A stretch of 64,000 bases of DNA from Nitrospira sp. BO4. Lineage in GTDB: Bacteria; Nitrospirota; Nitrospiria; Nitrospirales; Nitrospiraceae. The DNA lies in contig JAMPUU010000019.1 of assembly GCA_030144965.1 (NCBI GenBank), positions 57,765 through 121,764 of the forward strand, written 5' to 3'. The position numbers and the translations under genes were made by a program. A model generated the notes under the pieces. That model was not told where the DNA came from. It ran no database searches and saw only the letters and a program-made list of their open reading frames with translations. Positions 1 through 7,935 of the stretch are shown here, in pieces (positions within the stretch are counted from its first letter, which is position 1; every line of letters starts with the position of its first letter).

Positions 1-347
1 GCCTTGAGCTCCTTTGCGGTCGTTGCTGCTGCAGCGTAGGCCAGTTCAGATGAGTGACATCGCCCCAGAACCTCGCATGGCGGGAAGATCGTGAATTCTT
101 TCGGCAACCGTGAGACACGTCCCCCTTCTTGATCGATGGAAATTAATAGTGGGGAATGGGGGCTGCAGCGCTGGAGGTGGTTCGTCAAGTCAATGATCTG
201 TGGCACTGAATCGAGGTTTCTCGCAAACAGGATCACTCCACCCGGCTTATACTCTGTGATAAGCGCGGCCAGGTCGGATGAAACGGTGGTCCCGTCGAAC
301 CCTATCATGAAGAGCTGGCCGATCTGGTCGCGAGAAATGGTCTGCAT
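1..347 (-). CDS. nagZ: Beta-N-acetylhexosaminidase NagZ, N-terminal part (runs off window)
   Basis: Reading the minus strand from ATG at 347 gives an open frame of 115 codons that continues past the window edge. It begins MQTISRDQIGQLFMIGF and contains GGVILFARN, a segment after LQ with PLLISIDQEGGRVSRL, and then a Phe/Pro-rich stretch. These are the N-terminal motifs of family GH3 NagZ, which removes GlcNAc from 1,6-anhydro-muropeptides during cell-wall recycling in the cytoplasm. The catalytic His/Asp loop lies beyond the window. A GAGAG ribosome site precedes the ATG, and pepA ends 12 bp upstream, so the two genes are probably co-transcribed. Confidence 0.85.
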   Translation of the reverse strand, partial: MQTISRDQIGQLFMIGFDGTTVSSDLAALITEYKPGGVILFARNLDSVPQIIDLTNHLQRCSPHSPLLISIDQEGGRVSRLPKEFTIFPPCEVLGRCHSSELAYAAAATTAKELK

Positions 348-359
348 TCGTTCTCTCGT

Positions 360-1871
360 TTACAGGGAGCGAGTGATGAGGAACTGGATCAACAGCCTGG
401 TCCCAATGCCGGTAGGGCCTTTGGGAATATACGCCCGTTCTCGTTCGCTCCAATCGGTGCTGGCGATGTCGAGATGGATCCAGGGACAGTCGCCGACGAA
501 CTTGCTCAAGAACAGAGCCGCCGTGATCATGCCGCCCCCACGTCCGCCGATATTCCGCATGTCGGCCACATCGCTGCGTAATTGCTCAAAATACTCGTCC
601 CACAGCGGCATTTCCCACACGCGCTCACCCGCGCGGAGACCGGCCTTACGGATGGCGTCTTTCAAGTTCGCATCCGTGCCGAACATGCCGATCGCGAACT
701 GACCGAGCGCGACGACACACGCCCCTGTCAGCGTGGCAATGTCGATGAGCGCGGCCGGTTTGAATCGGGTTGCGTAGGCAAGGCCGTCAGAAAGGATCAG
801 GCGACCCTCGGCATCGGTGTTCTGCACTTCCACCGTCTTGCCGGAAAGCGTCTTGACGACGTCACCGGGCCTCATCGCCCGTCCCCCGGGCATATTCTCC
901 GCCGCCGGAAGAATGCTGATGAGATTGAGGGGCAGCTTCAGCCGAGCTGCCGCTCGCATCGCAGCCAGCACCTCTGCTCCGCCGGTCATGTCGGCCTTCA
1001 TCTGTTCCATATTCTCTGCGGGCTTGAGAGAGATCCCGCCAGTGTCGAACGTGATGGTCTTCCCGACGAGAACCACCGGCCGGTCGTCTTTCTTCTTGGC
1101 TCCGTGGTACTGGAGAATGATGAATTTCGGCGGTTCATGGCTGCCTTTCGCCACACCGAGTAACGCGCCCATGCCAAGTTCTTCTATGTCCTTCTGCTCG
1201 AGGATTTTCAGACTGATGCCGGCTTCCTTCGCCACGGCCTTCGCCTCGATGGCGATCTTCGTCGGTGTCATCACATTGGAAGGATGGTTGCATAGGTCCC
1301 GGACAAACACGGTGGCTTCAGCCGTCGCGACACCGCGACGAATCCCTTCAGACAACTGACGCAGTTGAGTTTTCTGAGGAGCCAGAATGGTCATTGCCGT
1401 CACGTCCCTACCTGTTGGAGTGTCACTCCGATAGGCGGTAAATTGATAGCTCCCCAAGATGGCTCCTTCGGCCATGGCCTGTGCCACATCCATCGGTGAG
1501 GTGCCGCGAGGCACTAGGCTCGGCAGCGCCACCGTAAAAACGCTGGATTTCGCTTGGCGCACTCGTTTAACCGCATGTCCCAGAGCTTGGCGAATCTGAT
1601 CCAACCCCAGCTCATGTTTCTTGCCGAGACCGACAAGAATCAGCCGCTTTGCTGGAATTTTTCCATGCGTATGGAACAGCACCACCTCATTAGCCCTTCC
1701 TTCAAACTCCTTCGATTGCAGAAGTTCGTTGAGCGATCCACCGAGAGACCGGTCCAACACCGCCCCGTCTTCTTTGGACCATCCCGCTCCTTCACAATGC
1801 AGGATGACCAGCGCATCCGTCATCTCGGTGTTAACCCGTCCTTGTTTTGGCTCAACCCGCATGATCTGCAT
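360..1871 (-). CDS. pepA: Leucyl aminopeptidase PepA (M17)
   Basis: A 503-residue protein, the same length as Escherichia coli PepA, which releases N-terminal amino acids from peptides as a dinuclear-metal hexamer in the cytoplasm. The M17 signature NTDAEGRL is at residues 351-358. Expected metal and catalytic residues are visible: K271, D276, K283, D294, D353 and E355, within one residue of the E. coli numbering. The ATG at 1871 has an AAGGAG site about 7 nt upstream, which fixes the start. It is followed closely by nagZ in the same direction. Nothing suggests truncation. Confidence 0.95.
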   Translation of the reverse strand: MQIMRVEPKQGRVNTEMTDALVILHCEGAGWSKEDGAVLDRSLGGSLNELLQSKEFEGRANEVVLFHTHGKIPAKRLILVGLGKKHELGLDQIRQALGHAVKRVRQAKSSVFTVALPSLVPRGTSPMDVAQAMAEGAILGSYQFTAYRSDTPTGRDVTAMTILAPQKTQLRQLSEGIRRGVATAEATVFVRDLCNHPSNVMTPTKIAIEAKAVAKEAGISLKILEQKDIEELGMGALLGVAKGSHEPPKFIILQYHGAKKKDDRPVVLVGKTITFDTGGISLKPAENMEQMKADMTGGAEVLAAMRAAARLKLPLNLISILPAAENMPGGRAMRPGDVVKTLSGKTVEVQNTDAEGRLILSDGLAYATRFKPAALIDIATLTGACVVALGQFAIGMFGTDANLKDAIRKAGLRAGERVWEMPLWDEYFEQLRSDVADMRNIGGRGGGMITAALFLSKFVGDCPWIHLDIASTDWSERERAYIPKGPTGIGTRLLIQFLITRSL

Positions 1872-1963
1872 TCGGTTCTCCTTTGTATGTCAGTCGGCCG
1901 ATGTCATCCGTCGATCACCGATCATCCCCGGCCTTCACACATCCCACGTGACGAGTGATGGCC

Positions 1964-2599
1964 TTATACTCCCCGCATATCGGGTGCCCAAATATGCTTG
2001 TGCAGTTGCAGCTGAAGGCGAATTGGCAGACGATCTGCCAGCAGCCATTCAGCCAAGTGGCGGGGATCCAGTGTGCCGAATACCGGACTGAAGAGGACAG
2101 GACAGCGTTCGGGCAGTCGGAAGCGATCCAGAACGTGTTTCGCCCATTCATAATCACGGCGGTCTTGGATGACAAATTTCACTTCATCCTGTGGTCGTAA
2201 CCGTTCCACATTGGACCAGTGCATCCGTTCCATCATGCCGCTCCCTGGACATTTCACATCCAGAATGATGCGCACGGAGGGGTCGACGACGGACGTATCG
2301 ACGGCCCCGCTGGTTTCGAGGAGAACCGTGAGTCCTTCCTCACACAACCGACGCAGCAACGCGGCCGTGTCCGCTTGTGCCAACGGTTCACCTCCTGTGA
2401 CCTCCACCAGCGGACAGCCGTAGGAGCGCACCTGTTCGAGAATGTACTCAATGGACTGGTCCGTTCCTCCGAAGAACGCGTACTCCGTGTCACACCAGAC
2501 GCAACGAAGCGGGCAACCGGTCAGGCGTACGAATACGCAGGGCTTCCCGGCGAAGGTGGATTCGCCCTGAACACTATGGAAGATTTCTGTCACGCGCAT
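1964..2599 (-). CDS. queE: 7-carboxy-7-deazaguanine synthase QueE (radical SAM)
   Basis: A 211-residue radical SAM protein. QueE converts 6-carboxy-tetrahydropterin to 7-carboxy-7-deazaguanine in the queuosine/7-deazapurine pathway. The family start (VTEIFHSVQGES) is present, followed by the cluster motif C29-x3-C33-x2-C36 inside TGCPLRCVWCDTEY, then VTGGEPLAQ for SAM binding and ETSGAVD. The length matches short bacterial QueE proteins. The other queuosine genes (queC, queD, queF) are not in the window. It lies between pepA and a phosphatase on the same strand, with gaps of about 90 and 80 bp, so an operon is possible but not shown. Confidence 0.93.
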   Translation of the reverse strand: MRVTEIFHSVQGESTFAGKPCVFVRLTGCPLRCVWCDTEYAFFGGTDQSIEYILEQVRSYGCPLVEVTGGEPLAQADTAALLRRLCEEGLTVLLETSGAVDTSVVDPSVRIILDVKCPGSGMMERMHWSNVERLRPQDEVKFVIQDRRDYEWAKHVLDRFRLPERCPVLFSPVFGTLDPRHLAEWLLADRLPIRLQLQLHKHIWAPDMRGV

Positions 2600-2677
2600 G
2601 AGAAAGGTGTGGGCTCGCCGATGTGTCGGTCGGGGGATTCGGCGAGGGAGATAGTGGATCTGATCACAAGCCGTCGC

Positions 2678-3358
2678 TCATTGCCATTTGACAACAGGCC
2701 AGTTCTTACGCCGGGCGATGGAGGCCATTCCACGAATGGGATTTACCACCGTCGGGTGTCCTACGGCACGGAGCAAGTCCAAATCACCGGGGCTGTCTCC
2801 ATAGGCGTAGCACTGGGACAGATCAAGCGTCAGTTCATGGGTTAATCGATCGATGAGTTGGCGTTTCCCCTCTCCATATGGAAGGGGAGGCACAAGGAAG
2901 CCGGTGTAGAGGCCGTTCTGTTGCTGCAACTGACTGGCAAAGCACCGATCGGCCCGAAGTGCGTCAGCGACGGGGGCGATCAGGAAATCGATGGAACCCG
3001 TCACGAAGATAATGGCATGGCCGGCCCGGCGATGCTCGTCGAGCATACGCATGGCTGTGGGAGAGACACGAGGACATAATTCCTCTCGACAGAATTCCTC
3101 ACCCAAGGGTTGGATCACTTGCGAAGGCTTCCCGGCCAGGTAGAGCTTTCGTTCGCGGAGCGGATGTAACGACAGGGGCGGGAAATGCCGCAGGAGCCAA
3201 GACACACTTTCGCGAGCTTCGGGCCAGCCGATGATACCGCGGCGCCACAGCCAGCGGAAAAATCTCACTTCGCTCGCTTCGCCAGGCAAGATGGTATTGT
3301 CGACATCAAAGAATGCCGCAACGGTGGCGGAAAGGCTTCGTTGATCAGTCCGTATCAT
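2678..3358 (-). CDS. HAD-IB family phosphatase (SerB-like fold)
   Basis: A HAD-superfamily subfamily IB hydrolase of 226 residues from the ATG at 3358. Motif I is FFDVDNTIL (nucleophile D18, acid D20 in this numbering), motif II is IIFVTGS, motif III is the Lys in YGEGKRQ, and motif IV is YAYGDSPGDLDLL. The family includes phosphoserine and lysophosphatidate-type phosphatases; the substrate cannot be read from sequence. The frame stays open upstream to a GTG at 3448, which directly abuts a strong AAAGGAGG, so the true start could be upstream. The extra residues look unlike the family, so 3358 is preferred. The neighbouring tRNA-Leu is on the opposite strand. Confidence 0.82.
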   Translation of the reverse strand: MIRTDQRSLSATVAAFFDVDNTILPGEASEVRFFRWLWRRGIIGWPEARESVSWLLRHFPPLSLHPLRERKLYLAGKPSQVIQPLGEEFCREELCPRVSPTAMRMLDEHRRAGHAIIFVTGSIDFLIAPVADALRADRCFASQLQQQNGLYTGFLVPPLPYGEGKRQLIDRLTHELTLDLSQCYAYGDSPGDLDLLRAVGHPTVVNPIRGMASIARRKNWPVVKWQ

Positions 3359-3512
3359 AAAAGCGCCGACCGAGTTACAAAATGAGAGGCCAATTCTACC
3401 GGAGGCATGGTTCATTGACAAGAATTTTACCCTACTTCTATAATGCACCTCCTTTCCCCTCTATGCTGACCAAAGGCCTTGATGCAGGCTTCGTGTCAGC
3501 ATCCTGCTGAGT

Positions 3513-3596
3513 GCCGAAGTGGTGGAATGGCAGACACGCACGTTTGAGGGGCGTGTGGCGAAAGCCGTGCGGGTTCAAGTCCCGCCTTCGGCACCA
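3513..3596 (+). tRNA. tRNA-Leu (anticodon GAG), CCA encoded
   Basis: The acceptor stem gccgaag pairs with cttcggc. The anticodon arm is CACGT-TTGAGGG-GCGTG (anticodon GAG, G37), followed by a variable arm tggcgaaagcc and a T-arm GCGGG-ttcaagt-CCCGC. Discriminator A is at 3593 and a genomically encoded CCA at 3594-3596. The variable arm fits a class II leucine tRNA. Its 3' end serves as the attachment site of the adjacent integrative element and is left intact by integration. Confidence 0.95.
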
Positions 3597-3597
3597 T
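3580..3597 (+). repeat. attL core: 18-bp direct repeat at the 3' end of tRNA-Leu
   Basis: The 18 bases ending in the CCA of tRNA-Leu plus one T (tcccgccttcggcaccat) recur exactly at 15872-15889. This covers the 3' side of the T-stem, the acceptor 3' strand and CCA, the usual core for tRNA-targeting tyrosine integrases. The integrase gene ends 6 bp away. Confidence 0.9.
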
Positions 3598-3602
3598 CTT
3601 TC

Positions 3603-4742
3603 TCAGAGCGTAGTGATTTCCGAGACTTGGTGAGGGGCGGTCTGGCGACGTGTTATAAGCGTGTTAAGACTTGCCATCGCAGCGTCTAACTTTTCTGCTT
3701 TAACAGTGCGGTAGCGTAGAAACATTTCGACCGAGGAATGACCGACGATTTTCATGATCGTTTCGGTATCGACCCCAGCATCTGCCAGATTGGTGACTGC
3801 ACAGTGCCGAAGGTCATGGAAGATGAAATCTTCAATGCCCTGCTCTCGGCAAAGCCGCTGGACCTCCCGATAGGTATGGTTCAGTTTGCTCCCATCCTTA
3901 TGGAACACTAGGCCCTGAATGCGCGTCACCCCGTCAAGGCTCCTATGACGCTGGAGTTCACGACGTAGAGTTGCTGTGATGGGTACCAGGCGCTCCTGCC
4001 CTGTCTTGGTCAGATGTCCTGGAAGAAAGATTCGCCCCTTATCCAGGTCTACCCGGTCCCACGTGAGGGTAAGGATCTCTTCTAATCGCATGCCCGTGTG
4101 ATAGCCAGTCAATAAAACGGGCTTAAACCATTCAGGTGCAGCCGTGTAGAGTCTTTCCCACTCAGCTGGCTCTAAAACTCGATTCCTTGCATTCTTTGGC
4201 TTTGGAGCCGCTACGAGCGAAGCAACATTGCGAGTTACAAGATCCCGCTTCATTGCGTGCTTCATCATGTGCTTCAAAATATTATGATCCACATTGACTG
4301 TGGCGATTGCCCGGCACTTGCCTCGATCTTGCCTAAAGGATTCCACATCCTTTGCGGTCAGCTCGCTGAGCAATCGATGCTTACCAAAAAATGGGACTAT
4401 AACCCGGTCAATACGCTGACAGCGCTCCTTGTAAGACCGAAGCCGTTTTACTTCCTCTATTATTTTGTACTCGTCGGCCCATTGTCCAAGAGTGCTAATC
4501 CCATTTCCAACCCTCTCAGTGCACATTGTTCCGGCTAAGATCTTGGCCTTTATCACTGCCTCATGATCTTGGGCTATTTTTTTGTTAAGGCAGCCCACAC
4601 GCCAGCGTTTCAGTTTGCCCAAACCTTCTGGAGCCAGCTGAAGAGTCTTGCCGTCATCGAAGACCCTCAATTCAACATAATAGCTCCTATCTGGGCGCTT
4701 GCCCTCCTTGGTATACGTCCATAACCGTTTGGTCAGTCCCAT
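3603..4742 (-). CDS. Tyrosine-type site-specific recombinase (integrase)
   Basis: A phage-type integrase with an N-terminal SAM-like core-binding domain (roughly residues 80-180) and a C-terminal catalytic domain. In the frame opened at 4775, the catalytic residues are R230 (TGMRLEEIL), K257 (LTKTGQERLVP), H320 and R323 (FHDLRH), H346 (VGHSS) and Y355 (LRYRTV), so the enzyme looks active. The ATG at 4742 is chosen because AAAGGGGG lies about 9 nt upstream; this gives 379 residues and removes an overlap with the regulator at 4747. The stop is 6 bp from the att core in tRNA-Leu. It should catalyse integration and, with a directionality factor, excision of the element. Confidence 0.95.
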   Translation of the reverse strand: MGLTKRLWTYTKEGKRPDRSYYVELRVFDDGKTLQLAPEGLGKLKRWRVGCLNKKIAQDHEAVIKAKILAGTMCTERVGNGISTLGQWADEYKIIEEVKRLRSYKERCQRIDRVIVPFFGKHRLLSELTAKDVESFRQDRGKCRAIATVNVDHNILKHMMKHAMKRDLVTRNVASLVAAPKPKNARNRVLEPAEWERLYTAAPEWFKPVLLTGYHTGMRLEEILTLTWDRVDLDKGRIFLPGHLTKTGQERLVPITATLRRELQRHRSLDGVTRIQGLVFHKDGSKLNHTYREVQRLCREQGIEDFIFHDLRHCAVTNLADAGVDTETIMKIVGHSSVEMFLRYRTVKAEKLDAAMASLNTLITRRQTAPHQVSEITTL

Positions 4743-4746
4743 AGAC

Positions 4747-4953
4747 TCATCCCCCTTTCTTGATTGATCGTTCACCTATCAACTCTGCCACTGTGACACC
4801 TAAAGCCTTTGCTAAACGCCTCAAGGTACTCAGGCGAGGGTCATATCCACCCGCTTCAATCCGAGCTAGAGTAGCGACCGCAACGCCTGAGGCTTTCTTG
4901 AGTGCTCTCAAGCTCACCCCCTTTCCTTCTCGAATGGCTCTCAATTCTGTCAC
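4747..4953 (-). CDS. XRE (Cro/C1-type) helix-turn-helix regulator
   Basis: A 68-residue protein that is almost wholly one HTH_3 domain: LRAIREGKGVSLRALKKASG, then ATLARIEAGGYDPRLSTLRR, LAKALGVTVAEL. It lies directly upstream of the integrase gene on the same strand, with its stop 5 bp before the integrase ATG. Co-expression and control of integration or of its own promoter are therefore plausible. Single-domain proteins of this type are common in integrative elements. The target operator is not identified. Confidence 0.88.
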   Translation of the reverse strand: MTELRAIREGKGVSLRALKKASGVAVATLARIEAGGYDPRLSTLRRLAKALGVTVAELIGERSIKKGG

Positions 4954-4986
4954 GGGTCAGATGCTCTCATATGTGAGAACACACTG

Positions 4987-5196
4987 TCAACCCCATTTAG
5001 CCACCGGCATGACCGTCTGTTGTTGGATCCACTTATCCAACTGCTCCAGGTCAAACTTGGTCAGCCGACCAACCTTCATATAGGGAATCCGCTTCTGGCT
5101 GGTCATTGTGTAGAGGGTATAGACAGACAAGCCGGTATATTGTGCTGCTTCCTGAACCGTCAGCAATCGTCGTTCTATGGCGGTCTCACGATTCAT
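4987..5196 (-). CDS. Excisionase-like HTH_17 DNA-binding protein
   Basis: A 69-residue winged-helix protein of the MerR/excisionase type: LLTVQEAAQYTGLSVYTLY, then RIPYMKVGRLTKF and DLEQLDKWI. The pattern (helix-turn-helix, wing with a K/R-VG-R motif, terminal helix) is that of small excisionases and plasmid or phage control proteins. It sits 33 bp upstream of the XRE regulator on the integrase strand and could be the recombination directionality factor. One of three such proteins in this element (also at 5370 and 6580), so which one is Xis cannot be decided from sequence. AAGGAAGGT precedes the ATG. Confidence 0.85.
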   Translation of the reverse strand: MNRETAIERRLLTVQEAAQYTGLSVYTLYTMTSQKRIPYMKVGRLTKFDLEQLDKWIQQQTVMPVAKWG

Positions 5197-5369
5197 TCAT
5201 ACCTTCCTTTCAGCTGTTACAGGTCTGATTCACAACCTATTGAAATTACGCAATGTGCTATTGCTGCTCTTTTTGTATATTTCCAAAGGACACTCGGAAC
5301 CCCTTACTGTCAGGCAAATCTACAAAGTGTGAGCACAGACTTACCCAGACGAGCCTAGACTAGCCGAGA

Positions 5370-5570
5370 CTACCTGCGCTCATTGAGCCATTTCAGTACC
5401 GTTTGGAGGTGATACCGCCTCAGGCGATTTCTGCCGATAGATGGCAATCCCTGGTTCCTCCAACGTCGGATTGTGGATGGGCTGTAGCCGAGGTAAACCC
5501 GTAGATCGGGTTCGCTCAGATACCTGTCGTTCTGGTTCTTCTCCATGTTGGTCATTGCACTTGGCATCAT
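5370..5570 (-). CDS. Small helix-turn-helix protein (excisionase-like)
   Basis: A 66-residue basic protein containing YLSEPDLRVYLGYSPSTIRR, then WRNQGLPSIGRNRLRRY and a terminal LKWLNERR helix. This is the MerR-like HTH plus wing layout seen in the neighbouring small proteins, though more diverged. A GGAGGG site lies just upstream of two successive ATG codons (5570 and 5567). It sits between the RepA-like ATPase gene (ending at 5606) and the HTH gene at 5196, so it is probably in the same transcript. The role is inferred as DNA binding for replication or excision control. Confidence 0.78.
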   Translation of the reverse strand: MMPSAMTNMEKNQNDRYLSEPDLRVYLGYSPSTIRRWRNQGLPSIGRNRLRRYHLQTVLKWLNERR

Positions 5571-5605
5571 TGCCCTCCAGTTAACTTTGTAAGTTGTAGC
5601 CCACG

Positions 5606-6583
5606 CTATCCAGCCATTTGCTGTCCCATCCCTAGAGTCTCAGGGGCGGGACCGTAATTCTTCTCATAAACTATGCGAGGCCGACCTTTGGCACCTTGGA
5701 CCCGCTTGGCGATGGCATACCCCTCTTCCAACAGTTGCTTCAGTGCGATGTCTACGTTGATGCGTCGTTTGTTGAGTGCTTCTGCTATATCCACAGAAGT
5801 GCCTTCCTGCCCTTGATCCAACCAACCTCGAACGGCTGCCAATGTTCTGGCAAGTTCCTCGGCCTGAATGTCCCCCAAAGTCCATTCCCCTGGCCCTTTG
5901 AAATGAAACATCCATTCCGTACGCTCCACCAATTTCCCTTCGACATGCAGGACACGCTTAGTCTTCTCGTCATTCTGAACGGCGGCTAGACGAAGGATTT
6001 GCTTCGCAGCGGCACGGATAACGAACGAACCGGCCACACTCTCGCCCGATTTGGTATCGTGGGTTATCAAGAGCACGGCGGTTCCGCTACTCTCGCAAAT
6101 CTTATTGAATTCATTCATGACTGGGGCCATGCCTCCTGCCTGATTCATGGATTCTGCTCCTCCAGGAAGCATGAGATAGAGGGCATCCACGATCAGAAGG
6201 CGAGGGCGAATTTCATCTATTGCTCGTCCTAGGTCATTCCAAAATAGCGAATTCGCGACATCACATTCCCCAGGAGTGGCTATTTCGAGATTGGCTGCTT
6301 CAGAAAGGCCCAGACAGTCGAGGCGATGAATGGTGACCGTCGCTGGATCGTCCAATGCCAGGAAGACGACTGTGCCTTGCATCGCAGGGAAATGGCCGAC
6401 AAAGGGAGTGCCGTGTAGAACAGAACGACAGAACTCCCACGCAAGCAGCGTCTTGCCAAGCTTATCTTTGCCTGAGAGCAAGGTCAGCATTCCCGAAGGG
6501 ATGATCTGGTCAATGGCCCATTCGAGGGACGCTGCCTGAACTTCCCACGGCTTTCGCAATGTTAAAGCTGACTCACTCATCAT
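5606..6583 (-). CDS. RepA-like AAA ATPase (AAA_25 / hexameric helicase type)
   Basis: A 325-residue RecA-fold ATPase. The Walker A motif is LLSGKDKLGKTLLAWE (about residues 35-50), followed by VVFLALDDP and a Walker B LLIVDALYLMLPGG; AVLLITHDTKSGESVAGS carries the sensor region. The C-terminal 80 residues form a predicted winged helix (DIAEALNKRRINVDIALKQL). This is the AAA_25/RepA family of plasmid and mobile-element replication helicases. Its start overlaps the stop of the upstream HTH gene by 4 bp (ATGA), so the two are translationally coupled. It may support autonomous replication of the excised circle; no separate primase is seen. Confidence 0.85.
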   Translation of the reverse strand: MMSESALTLRKPWEVQAASLEWAIDQIIPSGMLTLLSGKDKLGKTLLAWEFCRSVLHGTPFVGHFPAMQGTVVFLALDDPATVTIHRLDCLGLSEAANLEIATPGECDVANSLFWNDLGRAIDEIRPRLLIVDALYLMLPGGAESMNQAGGMAPVMNEFNKICESSGTAVLLITHDTKSGESVAGSFVIRAAAKQILRLAAVQNDEKTKRVLHVEGKLVERTEWMFHFKGPGEWTLGDIQAEELARTLAAVRGWLDQGQEGTSVDIAEALNKRRINVDIALKQLLEEGYAIAKRVQGAKGRPRIVYEKNYGPAPETLGMGQQMAG

Positions 6584-6771
6584 GGCTGGTCCCTCCGTGC
6601 TTCGTCATGCAGTCCCAGTCGTATCCAGGCTGTGAGGTCTTCAAGGCGGATGCGTGTGAGCCGCCCTATCTTGACCTTGGGCACCTTCCCTTGATGAATC
6701 CACTTCCTCAGCATAGCCTCGCTACAGGAGAGGTACTGCGCTGCCTCTTTAATCGATAACAACCCATCCAT
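6580..6771 (-). CDS. HTH_17 DNA-binding protein (excisionase family)
   Basis: A 63-residue MerR/excisionase-like protein: LLSIKEAAQYLSCSEAMLRK, WIHQGKVPKVKIGRLTRI, RLEDLTAWI. It closely resembles the protein at 4987. A strong GAGGAGGACC site precedes the ATG at 6771. It is the first gene of the replication/integration operon and overlaps the ATPase gene by 4 bp, an arrangement in which the HTH protein often binds the origin or controls the helicase. The 210 bp upstream (6772-6981) contain no recognisable gene and may hold the operon promoter or an origin. Confidence 0.88.
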   Translation of the reverse strand: MDGLLSIKEAAQYLSCSEAMLRKWIHQGKVPKVKIGRLTRIRLEDLTAWIRLGLHDEARRDQP

Positions 6772-6981
6772 CTCGGTCCTCCTCGGTATAGGGAAGGAGA
6801 ATTCCTACCCTCTACCAGGTGAAGGATGAGATAAGGGAGCCCTTATTTCGCAGAGATAAGTTAAACGATGAATTTTGCGGGTGTATTTAGAAAAAGCCGC
6901 TCATTTTTGTGGATATGCCGGAGAAAGCGGATTGGGGTGCGAATATATGTGTATATCAATCGAAAATGTATGTCTTTCTGT

Positions 6982-7803
6982 CTACTTGCGGGGAAGTTTT
7001 GTCTTTGCGTGCTCCTCATAGTATTCGAATTCTTCCTGTATCTGGCGGAAGCGCTTTGCCACTATAAGGCAGTCTGGGTCCAGCTCCCTTTTCCGGTTGC
7101 AACGTGAGCATGCGGATAAGTGGGAACGCTTCCATAGTCGATGTGACCCATGTTGGCGGATCGTATGCGTCAACTGGAAGGCGGTCTTAAGCTGACTACG
7201 CACCGTACCCCACGGCCTGCGAAGGGATAGGGAGATCTGCTTGGTGGTGTCCCCATTCATATATCGATCGAATACTTCTAACTGTTTTGTTAACAAATCG
7301 GGCCGTCGACGGGTTCGGTCGGCTGGCAGATAGGGACCGGGTCCTTTCCTGTTCCGTCGTGATATGGACTCTCGCAGAATCTTTTCAATGACGTTCATTA
7401 AGTCCATGAACGGGTAGCTCAAGTCTATTCTCAAGACTAGTGCTTGATCGGGCTCGTCGGCTTGTTCGGGAAATGGGGGATCATTGTTATGGTAGGGATC
7501 ATAGGCGGCGACGCCCCCTCCACCGACAGGAAGGTCCGAAAAAAATGTCTCATATTCTCTTACCGTTCGTATGGAGAGAGGCGGTGTTGCAGGACTTCGC
7601 AGTCGTTCAGAGAACCACAGGGCAATGCCCCATTGATCTTGAAATTCACGGCGCATTCTATCGGTATCAGTATAAGCTTGAAAGTGTTGATGGATTTTTC
7701 GTAATGCCTTTTGAAAATCAGCCCGTCTGATAAGGACTCGCCAACGATTCCATCCCTCTCGCCTCATTTCTTCCTCGGATTCTTTGGCTGTCCTTCTGGC
7801 CAT
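6982..7803 (-). CDS. Hypothetical protein with C-terminal Cys4-like motif
   Basis: A 273-residue protein that I do not recognise. It is basic and rich in Arg. The middle (roughly residues 155-205) reads like a helix-turn-helix (EVFDRYMNGDTTKQISLSLR followed by PWGTVRSQLK), which suggests a sigma-like or transposon-type DNA-binding helix. The C-terminal part contains CSRCNRKRELDPDC, a possible zinc site. There is no signal peptide or membrane segment. It is separated by 210 bp from the replication operon, on the same strand. No good ribosome site precedes the ATG at 7803, so the start is uncertain. A function in element control is a guess only. Confidence 0.6.
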   Translation of the reverse strand: MARRTAKESEEEMRREGWNRWRVLIRRADFQKALRKIHQHFQAYTDTDRMRREFQDQWGIALWFSERLRSPATPPLSIRTVREYETFFSDLPVGGGGVAAYDPYHNNDPPFPEQADEPDQALVLRIDLSYPFMDLMNVIEKILRESISRRNRKGPGPYLPADRTRRRPDLLTKQLEVFDRYMNGDTTKQISLSLRRPWGTVRSQLKTAFQLTHTIRQHGSHRLWKRSHLSACSRCNRKRELDPDCLIVAKRFRQIQEEFEYYEEHAKTKLPRK

Positions 7804-7935
7804 AGTTCGTTTCTGCTAAGTACGTATGATTTACTGTCCCAATATACGCCTTCTAGGCATGGGACAGTTATTCGCTTGAAGTAATGTCACGACATGCTGC
7901 CCGTGGAGCTTCCTATACCTCTCTCGAAGTACCGC

